36,894 nt of DNA from Akkermansia sp. (lineage in GTDB: Bacteria; Verrucomicrobiota; Verrucomicrobiia; Verrucomicrobiales; Akkermansiaceae): contig JAFYUJ010000100.1 in NCBI GenBank assembly GCA_017558555.1, positions 1 to 36,894 of the forward strand. The letters run 5' to 3'. The notes under the pieces are model-generated. The model was not told where the DNA came from and searched no databases. It worked only from the letters and a program-made list of their open reading frames with translations. The position numbers and the translations under genes are program-made. Positions 7,793 through 15,168 of this stretch are shown here, piece by piece (position 1 is the first letter of the stretch; each line of letters starts with the position of its first letter).

Positions 7793-8659
7793 TCAGGCGC
7801 CGAGCTGGAAGCGCTCGAAGGAGACAACCGTGATGGTGTCGCCCAGAGCCTTGCCGGTGTCGGCCACAAGCTTCTCGACGGAGATGGAACCGTCCTTGAC
7901 GAATTCCTGGCTCATGAGGCAGCTCTGCTTGTAGAGAGCCTTGAGCTTGCCGGGGAGAATCTTGTCGAGCAGAGCTTCGGGCTTGCCCTCAGCGATGAGC
8001 TGAGCCTTGGCAATTTCCTGTTCCTCGGCCACGAAGGCGGGATCCAGGGAGCTGGAGTCCACGCTCTTGGGAGCACAAGCGGCAATGTGCAGGGTGATGT
8101 CCTTGCAAAGAGCCTGGAATTCAGCGGTAGCGGCAGTTTCAGCCTTGTCGCAGGTCACCTGAAGGAGCACGCCCACCTTGCCACCCATGTGGATGTAGGA
8201 AGCGATGGTGCCTTCACCAGCCAGCGTGTAGCGGCCAAACTTGCGAAGCTTCATGTTCTCACCGATGACAGCGCACTGCTCAGCAATGTACTTCTCCACC
8301 GTGGTGCCGTTGATAGCCACGTTGAGGGCTTCCTCAAGCGTAGCAGCGCTGGCAGCCTTGAGAGCAGCACCAATCTCGGCCACCAGGGCCTTGAATTTGT
8401 CGCCCTTGGAGCAGAAGTCAGTTTCGCAGTTGATTTCGAAGATCACGCCGTCCTTACCCTCTACGAGAGTAGCAACAACGCCCTCCTTAGCTTCGCGGTC
8501 AGCCTTCTTGGCGGCCTTGGCGATGCCCTTTTCGCGGAGGTACTTCACGGCTTCTTCCATGTTGCCGTCGCACTCGATGAGTGCCTTCTTGCAGTCCATC
8601 ATGCCGGCGTCAGTCTTGACGCGCAGCTCCTTTACCATAGCGGCAGTAATTTCAGCCAT
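7793..8659 (-). CDS. tsf: Elongation factor Ts
   Basis: This 288-residue guanine-nucleotide exchange factor recycles EF-Tu-GDP. The N-terminal UBA-like domain carries MVKELRVKTDAGMMDCKKAL, close to the family TGAGMMDCKKAL signature (Gly to Asp at one position). The core has CETDFCSKGDKF near residue 80 and VDSSSLDPAF before the C-terminal module. Length is normal. The start has no SD; the preceding 20 nt are A/T/C-rich. It lies 31 nt after rpsB in the widespread rpsB-tsf order and ends at the strong terminator near 7740-7767. Confidence 0.96.
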   Translation of the reverse strand: MAEITAAMVKELRVKTDAGMMDCKKALIECDGNMEEAVKYLREKGIAKAAKKADREAKEGVVATLVEGKDGVIFEINCETDFCSKGDKFKALVAEIGAALKAASAATLEEALNVAINGTTVEKYIAEQCAVIGENMKLRKFGRYTLAGEGTIASYIHMGGKVGVLLQVTCDKAETAATAEFQALCKDITLHIAACAPKSVDSSSLDPAFVAEEQEIAKAQLIAEGKPEALLDKILPGKLKALYKQSCLMSQEFVKDGSISVEKLVADTGKALGDTITVVSFERFQLGA

Positions 8660-8690
8660 TGTCTATAATGTAGGTATGTGGTTTAAGAAA

Positions 8691-9374
8691 TCAGGCGGGC
8701 TTGTTCTTGTTGATGGAGTCCACCAGCACAGAGAGAATCAGGCGGATGGAGCGAACAGCGTCGTCGTTGCCGGGGATGGGGAAATCCACGCTCTCGGGGT
8801 CAGCGTTCGTGTCAGTCAGCACAATCACGGGAATACCCAGGATGTGAGCCTCACGGATAGCGATGTCCTCGTGATCAGCGCCGATGGCGACGATAGCGTC
8901 GGGAGCGCCACCCATGTTGCGGATACCCTGCAGGTTGCGCAGAAGCTTTTCGCGTTCGCGAGCCAGAGCAGCAAGTTCCTTCTTGGACATGCTCTTGTAC
9001 TCGGGCTGCTTGTCGAGGTTCTCGAGGTAGTCCAGACGAGCGATGCTCTTCTTGATGGTGGTCATGTTGGTGAGCATACCGCCCAACCAACGGAAGTTCA
9101 CGTAGTACTGGCCGGTAGCTTCAGCAGCTTCCTTCACAGCTTCCTGAGCCTGGCGCTTGCAGCCCACGAAGAGAATCTTCTTGTTCTTGGCAGCCAGTTC
9201 GGAAAGGAAAGCGCTGGCCTTGTCCAGGCACTTTTCCGTTTCTTCCAGGTTGATGATGTGGATGCCATTCTTCTGGGTGAGAATGTACTTCTTCATGTTG
9301 GGGTGCCACTTGCGGGTCTGGTGACCAAAGTGAACACCGGCTTCCACCATCTTCGTAACGAGTTCGTTAATCAT
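8691..9374 (-). CDS. rpsB: 30S ribosomal protein S2
   Basis: This 227-residue protein of the small subunit head shows VEAGVHFGHQTRKWHPNMKKYI near the N-terminus, FVGCKRQAQEAV, NFRWLGGMLTN and the terminal block ending GNDDAVRSIRLIL. I start at 9374 (MINELVTKM). The frame is open for 14 more codons but they are TACACACA-rich leader sequence. No SD is visible. A promoter at 9490-9518 gives a leader of about 110 nt that can fold and may mediate autoregulation. Confidence 0.96.
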   Translation of the reverse strand: MINELVTKMVEAGVHFGHQTRKWHPNMKKYILTQKNGIHIINLEETEKCLDKASAFLSELAAKNKKILFVGCKRQAQEAVKEAAEATGQYYVNFRWLGGMLTNMTTIKKSIARLDYLENLDKQPEYKSMSKKELAALAREREKLLRNLQGIRNMGGAPDAIVAIGADHEDIAIREAHILGIPVIVLTDTNADPESVDFPIPGNDDAVRSIRLILSVLVDSINKNKPA

Positions 9375-9489
9375 TGTATGTATGTGTGTTGTGTGTAACC
9401 TTGCGTCAGGATACACGAGGTTGTGAAGGGTGCTGCGCTATAGCCCCCAGCCCTTCGTTGTTGGTATTGCAGCATCAGCGGGGACGCAC
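9375..9489 (-). promoter_or_regulatory. Structured rpsB 5' leader, candidate S2 autoregulatory element
   Basis: Between the promoter and the rpsB start the transcript can form two helices: GAAGGG pairing with CCCTTC around 9424-9456, and AACCT with AGGTT around 9397-9423. The window's other short leaders are mostly far shorter, so a leader of about 110 nt on a ribosomal protein gene suggests feedback control by S2, as known for other rpsB leaders. The fold is not one I recognise. Confidence 0.35.
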
Positions 9490-9518
9490 AGGATACGCGC
9501 TCTGCCCCTGATTGTCAA
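9490..9518 (-). promoter_or_regulatory. Promoter of rpsB-tsf
   Basis: TTGACA (9518-9513, perfect), a 17-nt spacer and TATCCT (9495-9490) on the minus strand. Confidence 0.7.
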
Positions 9519-9540
9519 TCAAATTTCCACCAAAACGCAT

Positions 9541-9570
9541 AAAAAAATCCCGGGCGCGTAGCACCCGGGA
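9541..9570 (-). terminator. Intrinsic terminator of the 97-residue orphan gene
   Basis: Stem TCCCGGG (9548-9554) with CCCGGGA (9564-9570), extendable past one mismatch, followed on the minus strand by seven T residues (complement of 9541-9547). Confidence 0.88.
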
Positions 9571-9598
9571 TGGTTGAAAAATCAGTCGCTTGCAGCTT

Positions 9599-9892
9599 TT
9601 ACTTCTTGCCGGCCATGCGGGCAGCCAGCACCAGGTAGGTCACCAGCTTGGGGGTATCAGCCAGCAGTTGCTGAATATCGGCGGGGAAGGGGAGCGTCGT
9701 CACGGCTTCAGCCTGGATTTTGCCGCCGGTTTTCATAGCATCAGTCACAAATTGCTGGATAATGCCCACGGCTTCTTTGTTGGCCAGCAGGGTTTCCAGT
9801 TCATGTTTGACAGCCTCCGGGCAGTTGGCGCGCAGGTTGGACATGACTTTGTTGCGGATGGCGATGGCGGCGAGATTTTGAAGGAGTCCCAT
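9599..9892 (-). CDS. Conserved-looking hypothetical protein, 97 residues
   Basis: I do not recognise this protein. It starts MGLLQNLAAIAIRNKV and is predicted to be mostly alpha-helical, with a moderately hydrophobic C-terminal helix (LVTYLVLAARMAGKK). It has no signal peptide and no Cys/His motif. It forms its own transcription unit, with a promoter at 9916-9944 and a strong terminator at 9541-9570, which argues that it is a real gene. Its promoter is back-to-back with that of rlmH. A ribosome-associated role would be a guess from neighbours only. Confidence 0.75.
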   Translation of the reverse strand: MGLLQNLAAIAIRNKVMSNLRANCPEAVKHELETLLANKEAVGIIQQFVTDAMKTGGKIQAEAVTTLPFPADIQQLLADTPKLVTYLVLAARMAGKK

Positions 9893-9915
9893 GGTGATAA
9901 ATGGTTGTTGGTGGC

Positions 9916-9944
9916 ATGATAGCGAAGAATGCAGCGGGGGTCAA
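9916..9944 (-). promoter_or_regulatory. Promoter of the 97-residue orphan gene
   Basis: TTGACC (9944-9939), a 17-nt spacer and TATCAT (9921-9916) on the minus strand. These are the same two hexamers as the psd promoter. The -10 lies 23 nt before the ATG. Confidence 0.75.
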
Positions 9945-9955
9945 GCTCATTTGCC

Positions 9956-9984
9956 TTGCAAGCGGGTGCAATGTGGTGTATGGT
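9956..9984 (+). promoter_or_regulatory. Promoter of rlmH, nearly leaderless
   Basis: TTGCAA (9956-9961), a 17-nt spacer and TATGGT (9979-9984). The -10 ends 9 nt before the ATG at 9994. Its -35 is 11 nt from the -35 of the divergent orphan-gene promoter. Confidence 0.65.
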
Positions 9985-9993
9985 GCGGGGCGT

Positions 9994-10434
9994 ATGGATT
10001 TTCTTGTGTTGGCAGCGGCCAAACCGGCCATTGGATATACCCGCCAGGGGGTGGATTTCTTTGTGGAGCGTTTGAAGCCGCTTGGCAAGGTGGAGTTGCG
10101 CTATGTGAAGGCGGGGGATTCTGAATCCGTGTCTCGCCGTCTGCTGGAGGCCAGCAAAGGGTGCCTGCGCATTGCCATGGATGAGCGCGGACAGAATTGG
10201 ACCACCCGCGAGATGGAGCGGCGCGTGCGCGAATGGCAGATGCAGGCGGTCAAGCATGTGGCCTTCCTCATCGGCGCGGCAGACGGCCACACGGAGGAGC
10301 TGCGCCGCGAGTGTGAACATGTGCTTTCTCTGGGACGCCATACCATGCAGCATGAGCTGGCTCTCGTGGTGCTGCTGGAGCAAATTTACCGCGTTCACAC
10401 CCTGCTGGCCGGCTCTCCCTATCACCGGGACTGA
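9994..10434 (+). CDS. rlmH: 23S rRNA (pseudouridine1915-N3)-methyltransferase RlmH
   Basis: This 146-residue SPOUT-class methyltransferase modifies Psi1915 in helix 69 of 23S rRNA. The SAM-binding trefoil region shows FLIGAADGH in place of the usual FLIGGxxG, followed by [23 protein letters not shown] and the terminal GSPYHRD, which closely matches the family end GxPYHR. The family is usually about 155 residues. I start at 9994 ([10 protein letters not shown]) since the trefoil begins there and a promoter ends 9 nt before; the frame is open further upstream to 9901. The Gly-to-Ala change in the SAM loop is conservative. Confidence 0.92.
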   Translation: MDFLVLAAAKPAIGYTRQGVDFFVERLKPLGKVELRYVKAGDSESVSRRLLEASKGCLRIAMDERGQNWTTREMERRVREWQMQAVKHVAFLIGAADGHTEELRRECEHVLSLGRHTMQHELALVVLLEQIYRVHTLLAGSPYHRD

Positions 10435-10512
10435 GCCTGTTACATTACATGGAAGAAAAAAGTAGTACCCAGACGGCGAAGTTTTGTCGTGATTTCTCTG
10501 CTCCGATGCTGC

Positions 10513-10539
10513 TGTGAATTGCAAGATAAAAAGCGACAC
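10513..10539 (+). repeat. Left terminal inverted repeat of the IS30-family element
   Basis: It pairs with 11710-11738 in reverse complement. It lies about 20 nt beyond the transposase stop. Confidence 0.72.
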
Positions 10540-10558
10540 GATAGAATAAAGATGGAGA

Positions 10559-11632
10559 TTAAGCCGTGATTCTGCAAAAATGGAAAGAGTATACCTTGGT
10601 AAGTTGCCAGGCAGAGCGCCCATCATGTAGCTTCCTTGGATATTTATTCATCCACATGGCAAGGTAATCTAATTGTCTTTGAGAAAGAGTAGAGAAGTCT
10701 GTACCTTTAGGCAGGAAACGCCTGATGAGTCTGTTTGCGTTTTCATTGCTCCCACGCTCAGAAGCGCAATAAGGGTGAGCATAGAATAAGACAGTTCTGA
10801 ATCCCTTGTTTCTGCAAGATTTGCAAATAGCCGCTGCATCAAGGAACTCAGAGCCATTATCACAGGTGATAGATTTGAAGAGGACAGGGAAATCTGCGCC
10901 ATAATATCGTTCTAATCTGTTCAGATCCAAGCGAACACTGTTTTGAGATTTGTCTTTCATGAGCAGGATGTGCTCAATTCTTGTCTTGCGTTCCGTGAGG
11001 ACAAGCAGGACGTGAGAAGAGCCCGGAGGACCGACAACAGTATCCATTTCGTGGTGTCCAAAATCAGAGCGGTCATTGATGTGTAAGGGGCGCTTTTCTA
11101 TACTTTGAGCTAGGACATTGTTGTGAGCCAGCCGCTTTTGTAGATGCTTTTTGGCATGCTTTCTTGGCTTGTGAATAAGGTTATGAGGAAGAATGGGGAA
11201 GCCAAATCGGTGGACATAGTTATAGAGGGTTCTCAGCGATACTCTGACCTCGACACCTCTACGGATAAGCACCTGTCTGGCGGCATAAAGGGAAAGTTTG
11301 TAATGAATGATAAGTTTATTAAAATCACTGACTAAGGAAAAATCGTCAGCGATTTTAAGGGCTGGGCCGTGAGAAGAAGCACGCAAACGAGCCTCATCGC
11401 TGCCTCTGTCAGCGGAGTAAGTAACATATTCAACCAGTTCACTGGTGAGATGGGTTACTTGACCTCGTTTGAGCTCTCGGTAAATGGACGAGCGATGAAA
11501 ACCAAGTAAATCTGCGATTTTAGCAACAGGGTACCCCTTACGATAAAGTTTTTCAATAATCTGGCGGTCAGAATCAGTAATATGCTTGCCTTTTCTGAGA
11601 GAAGTAGTAGTCTTGGTCTTGGTGCTTTTCAT
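10559..11632 (-). CDS. IS30-family transposase
   Basis: This 357-residue protein has an N-terminal helix-turn-helix (about 18-60: ITDSDRQIIEKLYRKGYPVAKIADLLG and HRSSIYRELKRG), then the DDE catalytic core. HHEMDTVVG supplies the first Asp, TCDNGSEF the second, and ERGSNENANRLIRRFLPKGTDF the Glu block, which is highly characteristic of IS30. The last residues (WQLTKVYSFHFCRITA) follow the usual C-terminal helix. No frameshift or stop is seen, so the enzyme may be active. The start has no obvious SD. Confidence 0.95.
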   Translation of the reverse strand: MKSTKTKTTTSLRKGKHITDSDRQIIEKLYRKGYPVAKIADLLGFHRSSIYRELKRGQVTHLTSELVEYVTYSADRGSDEARLRASSHGPALKIADDFSLVSDFNKLIIHYKLSLYAARQVLIRRGVEVRVSLRTLYNYVHRFGFPILPHNLIHKPRKHAKKHLQKRLAHNNVLAQSIEKRPLHINDRSDFGHHEMDTVVGPPGSSHVLLVLTERKTRIEHILLMKDKSQNSVRLDLNRLERYYGADFPVLFKSITCDNGSEFLDAAAICKSCRNKGFRTVLFYAHPYCASERGSNENANRLIRRFLPKGTDFSTLSQRQLDYLAMWMNKYPRKLHDGRSAWQLTKVYSFHFCRITA

Positions 11633-11709
11633 GGTGTGGTAGGGATTGATTCTGGCGAATTAACTATACCACCTTTTATTCTGAAGAGCACCTTTTTTGT
11701 GCCCTCATG

Positions 11710-11738
11710 GTGTCGCATTTAATTTTGCAACTTTCACA
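11710..11738 (-). repeat. Right terminal inverted repeat of the IS30-family element
   Basis: Reverse complement reads TGTGAA-AG-TTGCAA...GCGACAC, matching the left repeat apart from three substitutions and a two-base insertion. Confidence 0.72.
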
Positions 11739-11762
11739 TTCTCAGCAGAGATAAACGAGTAC

Positions 11763-11790
11763 TTGACAACTATCTGATTTCCTGTACAAT
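11763..11790 (+). promoter_or_regulatory. Strong promoter before the first island glycan gene
   Basis: TTGACA (11763-11768), a 16-nt spacer and TACAAT (11785-11790). It lies just outside the IS30 right end. The flanks (cTTGACAA and CTGTACAATC) are shared with the promoter at 13482-13509. Confidence 0.75.
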
Positions 11791-11903
11791 CCGACGCAGA
11801 GGTGCGCCAGCCTTTCATCTCAAGAGCCGGTATTATTTTCATTCCAACCACATATTACCACAACTCTTGGTGGCAGGTGTATCTCACTATGTAGGAGAAT
11901 TAA

Positions 11904-12005
11904 ATGTTACCCATGGGAGTGACGCATCGGTTGCATATTCTCTCTCCATCTTCCATGGAAGCTGAATCAAGACTGTATGAAAAGAAAATTTATCACCTTT
12001 GCTGA
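11904..12005 (+). CDS. Possible 33-residue upstream ORF overlapping the glycan gene start
   Basis: An ATG at 11904 is preceded at good spacing by AGGAGA (11893-11898), one of the few SD-like sites in the window. It opens 33 codons (MLPMGVTHRLHI...) ending in TGA at 12003-12005. It overlaps the first 29 nt of the next gene in another frame. It may be a leader peptide that couples translation, or chance. No homology recognised. Confidence 0.3.
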   Translation: MLPMGVTHRLHILSPSSMEAESRLYEKKIYHLC

Positions 12006-12804
12006 TTCCCGCATGAAAAAGGCGCTTGCTCGTATATGCCGTCAGGCTGAGGAAATGAATTTTTTTGATGAAATCAAGGCATATACCGAAAAGGATTTGG
12101 AGGAGTCTTTCCTGAAGGAAAATGCTAGTTTGTTGAGCCCTTGTGTGCGTGGATATGGGTATTGGAAGTGGAAACCGTATCTCATCAGACGGGAATTGCA
12201 AACAATGCAAGATGGTGAGCAACTTTACTATGTAGATGCAGGTTGTCATTGGAACTCGGCTGGTCGCCCCAGGTTGCTTGAATATGCGATGGCATTAGAA
12301 TCCTGTTCATTGGGCATAGCGGCGTTTGAGTTGGAACGAGGATGCTCTGAACGGGCATATACCAAAATGGATGTACTGGTACACATGGGGGTTGAAAATG
12401 AAGACGAGTTGTTGGATAGAGGCCAGATTTGCGGCGGTCATGTGTTCGTCTCGAAAAATGCGCGTGCTGTAGCGTTTGTTGATGAGTGGTATGCAGCTAC
12501 GCAGAATACGCATCTTATAGATGATACCCCTTCTGTGTTGCCCAATCTTCCTGAATTTAAGGAACATCGCCATGAGCAGAGTATTTTTTCCATTATGTGT
12601 AAATTGCAAGGAGCAGTGGCTTTTCCAGGTAAAGAAACGTGGCCTGAAAACAATAGTAGAAATTGGTCCTTTCTGCGCTCATATCCAATATGGGATAAAC
12701 GCGATCTTGGGGTGACATCTCATCTTTTTTTGCGCTTGTGTCGTAAATTCGCCAAGGAAGTTAAAAAGGCACTGCGTCAGATTTTGAGTCACACATGGCG
12801 TTAG
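11977..12804 (+). CDS. Glycosyltransferase-like protein of surface polysaccharide clusters
   Basis: This 275-residue soluble protein begins KRKFITFADSRMKKALARI, then FDEIKAYTEKDL, GYGYWKWKPYLI and YYVDAGCHWN. This order is typical of a family of uncharacterised proteins in capsule and LPS clusters that resemble nucleotide-sugar-using transferases; YVDAGC takes the place of a DxD-type acidic motif. It ends with a Lys/Arg-rich amphipathic tail. It has its own strong promoter and a leader of about 180 nt containing a small ORF. Its AT-rich codon use and flanking mobile elements suggest acquisition by transfer. Activity and substrate are unknown. Confidence 0.6.
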   Translation: MKRKFITFADSRMKKALARICRQAEEMNFFDEIKAYTEKDLEESFLKENASLLSPCVRGYGYWKWKPYLIRRELQTMQDGEQLYYVDAGCHWNSAGRPRLLEYAMALESCSLGIAAFELERGCSERAYTKMDVLVHMGVENEDELLDRGQICGGHVFVSKNARAVAFVDEWYAATQNTHLIDDTPSVLPNLPEFKEHRHEQSIFSIMCKLQGAVAFPGKETWPENNSRNWSFLRSYPIWDKRDLGVTSHLFLRLCRKFAKEVKKALRQILSHTWR

Positions 12805-12823
12805 CTGCACAAGAAAAGTGAGA

Positions 12824-13425
12824 TGCAAATGTCTTGGTCGCGTACTATGCCCCCAAGTCTCTGGCTTAAATCAAAGTTGATGAAAAATCCAATGAGATAA
12901 CTGCCATTCCCAAATTGCTCGATATGATTGACGTAGAGTTGCGCACAATCTCAATTGAGGCTATGGGCAGTCAAAGGAAATCGCAGCCAGGATTATCTCC
13001 AAGAAAGCAGATAGCATGCTGCCTATCAAAGATAATCAGCCAATTTTGAGTCTTGGTGCACTACTGATGTTTAAGCATTGCCGTTTGGATGATGATTACA
13101 CCAATACCGATTCTGGACATGGTCAAGTAGAGCAGTGCCAGAAAAAGGATTTAGAGAGCCATGGTCTGGCCACTTTTGGCTTGGCGTATCTACAATCATT
13201 CGAGTTGATTCCCAAATCCAACGGTGAATATAAAGCGTTGGAAACTCGTTTCTATATAACCAGCTTGCGGCATGTTGAAGTTTTCACGTATGCTTCGTTT
13301 CGCCCGTAACATCCATAAGCGTCACAAAGCCACACACCTCAAATCTATTTTATCGCTCGACGAAGTTCAAGCCTGCTTTGCAAGAAGACTTTGCTTTAGA
13401 TGTTCTTAAAGCTGTATTTGTATGA
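12824..13425 (+). pseudogene. Decayed ISAs1-family (H-repeat type) transposase
   Basis: Translating across frames gives recognisable blocks of ISAs1 transposases: VLVAYYAPKSLA, a stop, then [28 protein letters not shown], a frameshift near 12976, [22 protein letters not shown] (13019 on), HGQVEQ, ETRFYITSL and a C-terminal remnant KFKPALQEDFALDVLKA ending at 13425. The 5' end is missing. The segment between ITSL and the C-terminal part is shorter than in intact copies, which suggests an internal deletion. No terminal repeats were found. It is not functional. Confidence 0.8.
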
Positions 13426-13481
13426 CTCGCTTTGCATGACTCTACTCCAATGCGTTTGCCTTGGTCTTGGTGGTGCAGGGC

Positions 13482-13509
13482 TTGACAATTGTATCATTAT
13501 CTGTACAAT
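13482..13509 (+). promoter_or_regulatory. Strong promoter before the GT4 gene
   Basis: TTGACA (13482-13487), a 16-nt spacer and TACAAT (13504-13509), with the same flanks as the promoter at 11763-11790. An ATG at 13515 begins a small ORF only 5 nt past the -10; the GT4 start lies 114 nt past it. Confidence 0.75.
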
Positions 13510-13514
13510 CTCGT

Positions 13515-13670
13515 ATGAGGAAATTGCCTTGGCTCGTTTTTAGTAAGAGAAAGTGCTTAGTCTATTTCCGTTTCTCGTATCTGAACAATCGACGATTATC
13601 ATTATTACAACGCTTATTTGTCTATGAATGGAAGACGCTTGAAAATTCTCCTTGGATGTTATGCTTGTGA
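13515..13670 (+). CDS. Possible 51-residue upstream ORF overlapping the GT4 start
   Basis: ATG at 13515 to TGA at 13668-13670 encodes a basic, hydrophobic 51-residue peptide (MRKLPWLVFSKRK...). It starts where transcription from the 13482-13509 promoter should begin and overlaps the first 47 nt of the GT4 gene in another frame. It may be a leader peptide or chance. No homology recognised. Confidence 0.3.
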   Translation: MRKLPWLVFSKRKCLVYFRFSYLNNRRLSLLQRLFVYEWKTLENSPWMLCL

Positions 13671-14868
13671 TCCCGGTCATGGTTCAGAACCAGGAATGGG
13701 GTGGAATTTTCTGAGTAATATAGCAAAGTTTCATGATGTACATGCCATTGTGGAAGAAGGAGAATTCAAGGAAAAACTGACACATTTTTCAGAAACTCAT
13801 CCAAAAGAGGTAGAAAATATTACATTTCATTTTGTGCCACGCGTGCACCATGAGACATTGCGTAAAATATGGCCCCCCAGTTATTATTGGTTTTACCGGA
13901 AATGGCACAACAAAGCATATAAGCTGGCCCGGGAGCTGGATGAAAAAGAAAAATTTGATATTGTACATCAGGTGACCATTTCTGGTTTTCGAGCGCCGGG
14001 GAAGTTGTGGAAACTCGGAAAGCCTTTTATATGGGGACCTCTTGGAGGATTTACAGATGCGCCGTGGTGTTTGCTGAGTAGTTTAGGTTTTTGGGGAGCT
14101 ATTCACTTTGCATTGCGTAATATTATTAATTTTGTACATAAACGATGGGCGGTCAACGTTCGCCAAACGGCAAGAAATAGCCACACCATTATAGCGAGTA
14201 CCCCCCAAGCCATTCAAGAAATTCGGGATATATGGAGAAGAGATGCTGTATTGATGGCTGAAGTGGGGGTAGAAACTCGACATACATCATATTCGCCGGT
14301 TGCTCACGAACCCGGCACCCCTCTGCGTATATGTTGGGCTGGAGAACACAAGCCTAGGAAAGCGTTGGATTTATTGTTGCGTGCATTGCCTTTGTGTAAG
14401 AAGAGGGTCGAACTTCACGTTTTGAGCAAGGGACCAAGAACCGATGCGTGGAAGAAACTAGCCCACAAGTTGGGGGTAGCTGATATGGTTACATTCCATG
14501 GTTTTGTGCCTCGCGAGCAAGCTTTTCATATTATGGGTACAAGCCATGTGTTTTGTATCACAAGTATCCGAGAGGATACTTCCACTGTTGTTTTTGAGGC
14601 TTTCCGCTATGGACTTCCTATTGTCGTTCTTGATCATTGTGGTTTCTCTACTGCCATAGATGAGTCTAGTGGTATTAAAATACCTATACAGTCTAAAAAA
14701 CAGGTAATTGCGGATTATGCGCGACATTTGGACTATCTGGCTACACACGAAGATAAGCGCAGAGAACTTTCCTCAGGGGCACTAAAACGGTGCTCGAAGT
14801 TTACGTGGGAAGAAAAGATGAAAATGCTTAATGACATTTACTACAAGGCTAGTTGTGGCGTATCATAA
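13624..14868 (+). CDS. GT4 family glycosyltransferase
   Basis: This 414-residue GT-B fold enzyme probably adds a hexose during surface polysaccharide synthesis in the cytoplasm. The N-terminus LKILLGCYACDPGHGSEPGMGWN matches the AYACxPxxGSEPGxGW opening of one GT4 subgroup. The donor-binding half shows CWAGEHKPRKALDLLLRA, VTFHGFVPREQ and TSIREDTSTVVFEAFRYGLPIVVLDH, the usual E-x7-E region. I start at the ATG at 13624; a TTG two codons earlier is less likely. AT-rich codon use and the neighbouring decayed transposase suggest it was acquired with the gene at 11977. No terminator is seen after it. Confidence 0.88.
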   Translation: MNGRRLKILLGCYACDPGHGSEPGMGWNFLSNIAKFHDVHAIVEEGEFKEKLTHFSETHPKEVENITFHFVPRVHHETLRKIWPPSYYWFYRKWHNKAYKLARELDEKEKFDIVHQVTISGFRAPGKLWKLGKPFIWGPLGGFTDAPWCLLSSLGFWGAIHFALRNIINFVHKRWAVNVRQTARNSHTIIASTPQAIQEIRDIWRRDAVLMAEVGVETRHTSYSPVAHEPGTPLRICWAGEHKPRKALDLLLRALPLCKKRVELHVLSKGPRTDAWKKLAHKLGVADMVTFHGFVPREQAFHIMGTSHVFCITSIREDTSTVVFEAFRYGLPIVVLDHCGFSTAIDESSGIKIPIQSKKQVIADYARHLDYLATHEDKRRELSSGALKRCSKFTWEEKMKMLNDIYYKASCGVS

Positions 14869-15132
14869 GCACGAGATTACAGCATACGAGGGATTAGAAT
14901 GGATTTTACCGTAGACTATTTCTGAACGGAAAATATTGACAACCCATCGAGATTGACATAAAGGGGCCGCCCCTCTGTTGATGATTTGTGTTTCATATTC
15001 TGGCTGCTAATTACCTTGGCATTCGCGCCGCTTTTCTGAAGCAGGCCAACTTGTGAACAGTGTCAGTTCGGTGACTGGAATTTTGAGGCAATGCGGGCTT
15101 CGTGTTAATTTGCTGAGGCAAGCTTTTTTTTC
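14869..15132 (+). other. Intergenic region after the island
   Basis: No supported gene. TTGACA at 14937-14942 could be a -35 box, but no good -10 follows at the right distance. A 23-codon open stretch around 14985-15056 has no start codon or recognisable sequence. This marks the right boundary of the AT-rich island. Confidence 0.4.
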
Positions 15133-15161
15133 GTGACAATGGCACACCGCAATGGCATATT
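15133..15161 (+). promoter_or_regulatory. Probable promoter of the LOG-family gene
   Basis: GTGACA (15133-15138), a 17-nt spacer and CATATT (15156-15161), 7 nt before the ATG. TATTAT at 15158 is an alternative -10 with a 19-nt spacer. Either predicts a leader of 0-2 nt. Confidence 0.45.
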
Positions 15162-15168
15162 ATAAGGT

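Larger units (their letters stand above)
10513..11738. mobile_element. IS30-family insertion sequence, complete
   Basis: About 1.23 kb bounded by imperfect inverted repeats, left 10513-10539 and right 11710-11738. Both begin TGTGAA and share TTGCAA...GCGACAC, with 18 of 21 positions identical in the inner part. The right copy carries two extra bases after TGTGAA. The single transposase gene fills the interior. I see no clear 2-3 bp target duplication next to these ends, so the exact outer boundary is uncertain by a few bases. Confidence 0.8.

Noticed and set aside
7793..9398. Plus-strand open frames opposite tsf and rpsB
   Set aside because: Shadows of strongly biased ribosomal-type genes. 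No start signals or domains.
11144..11335. 63-codon plus-strand frame inside the IS30 element
   Set aside because: Antisense to the transposase core. No evidence of a second IS gene.
14937..14965. TTGACA as promoter in the region before the LOG gene
   Set aside because: The hexamer at the right distance (CATAAA-like) is weak, and the predicted leader would be over 200 nt, while a better-placed promoter lies at 15133-15161.
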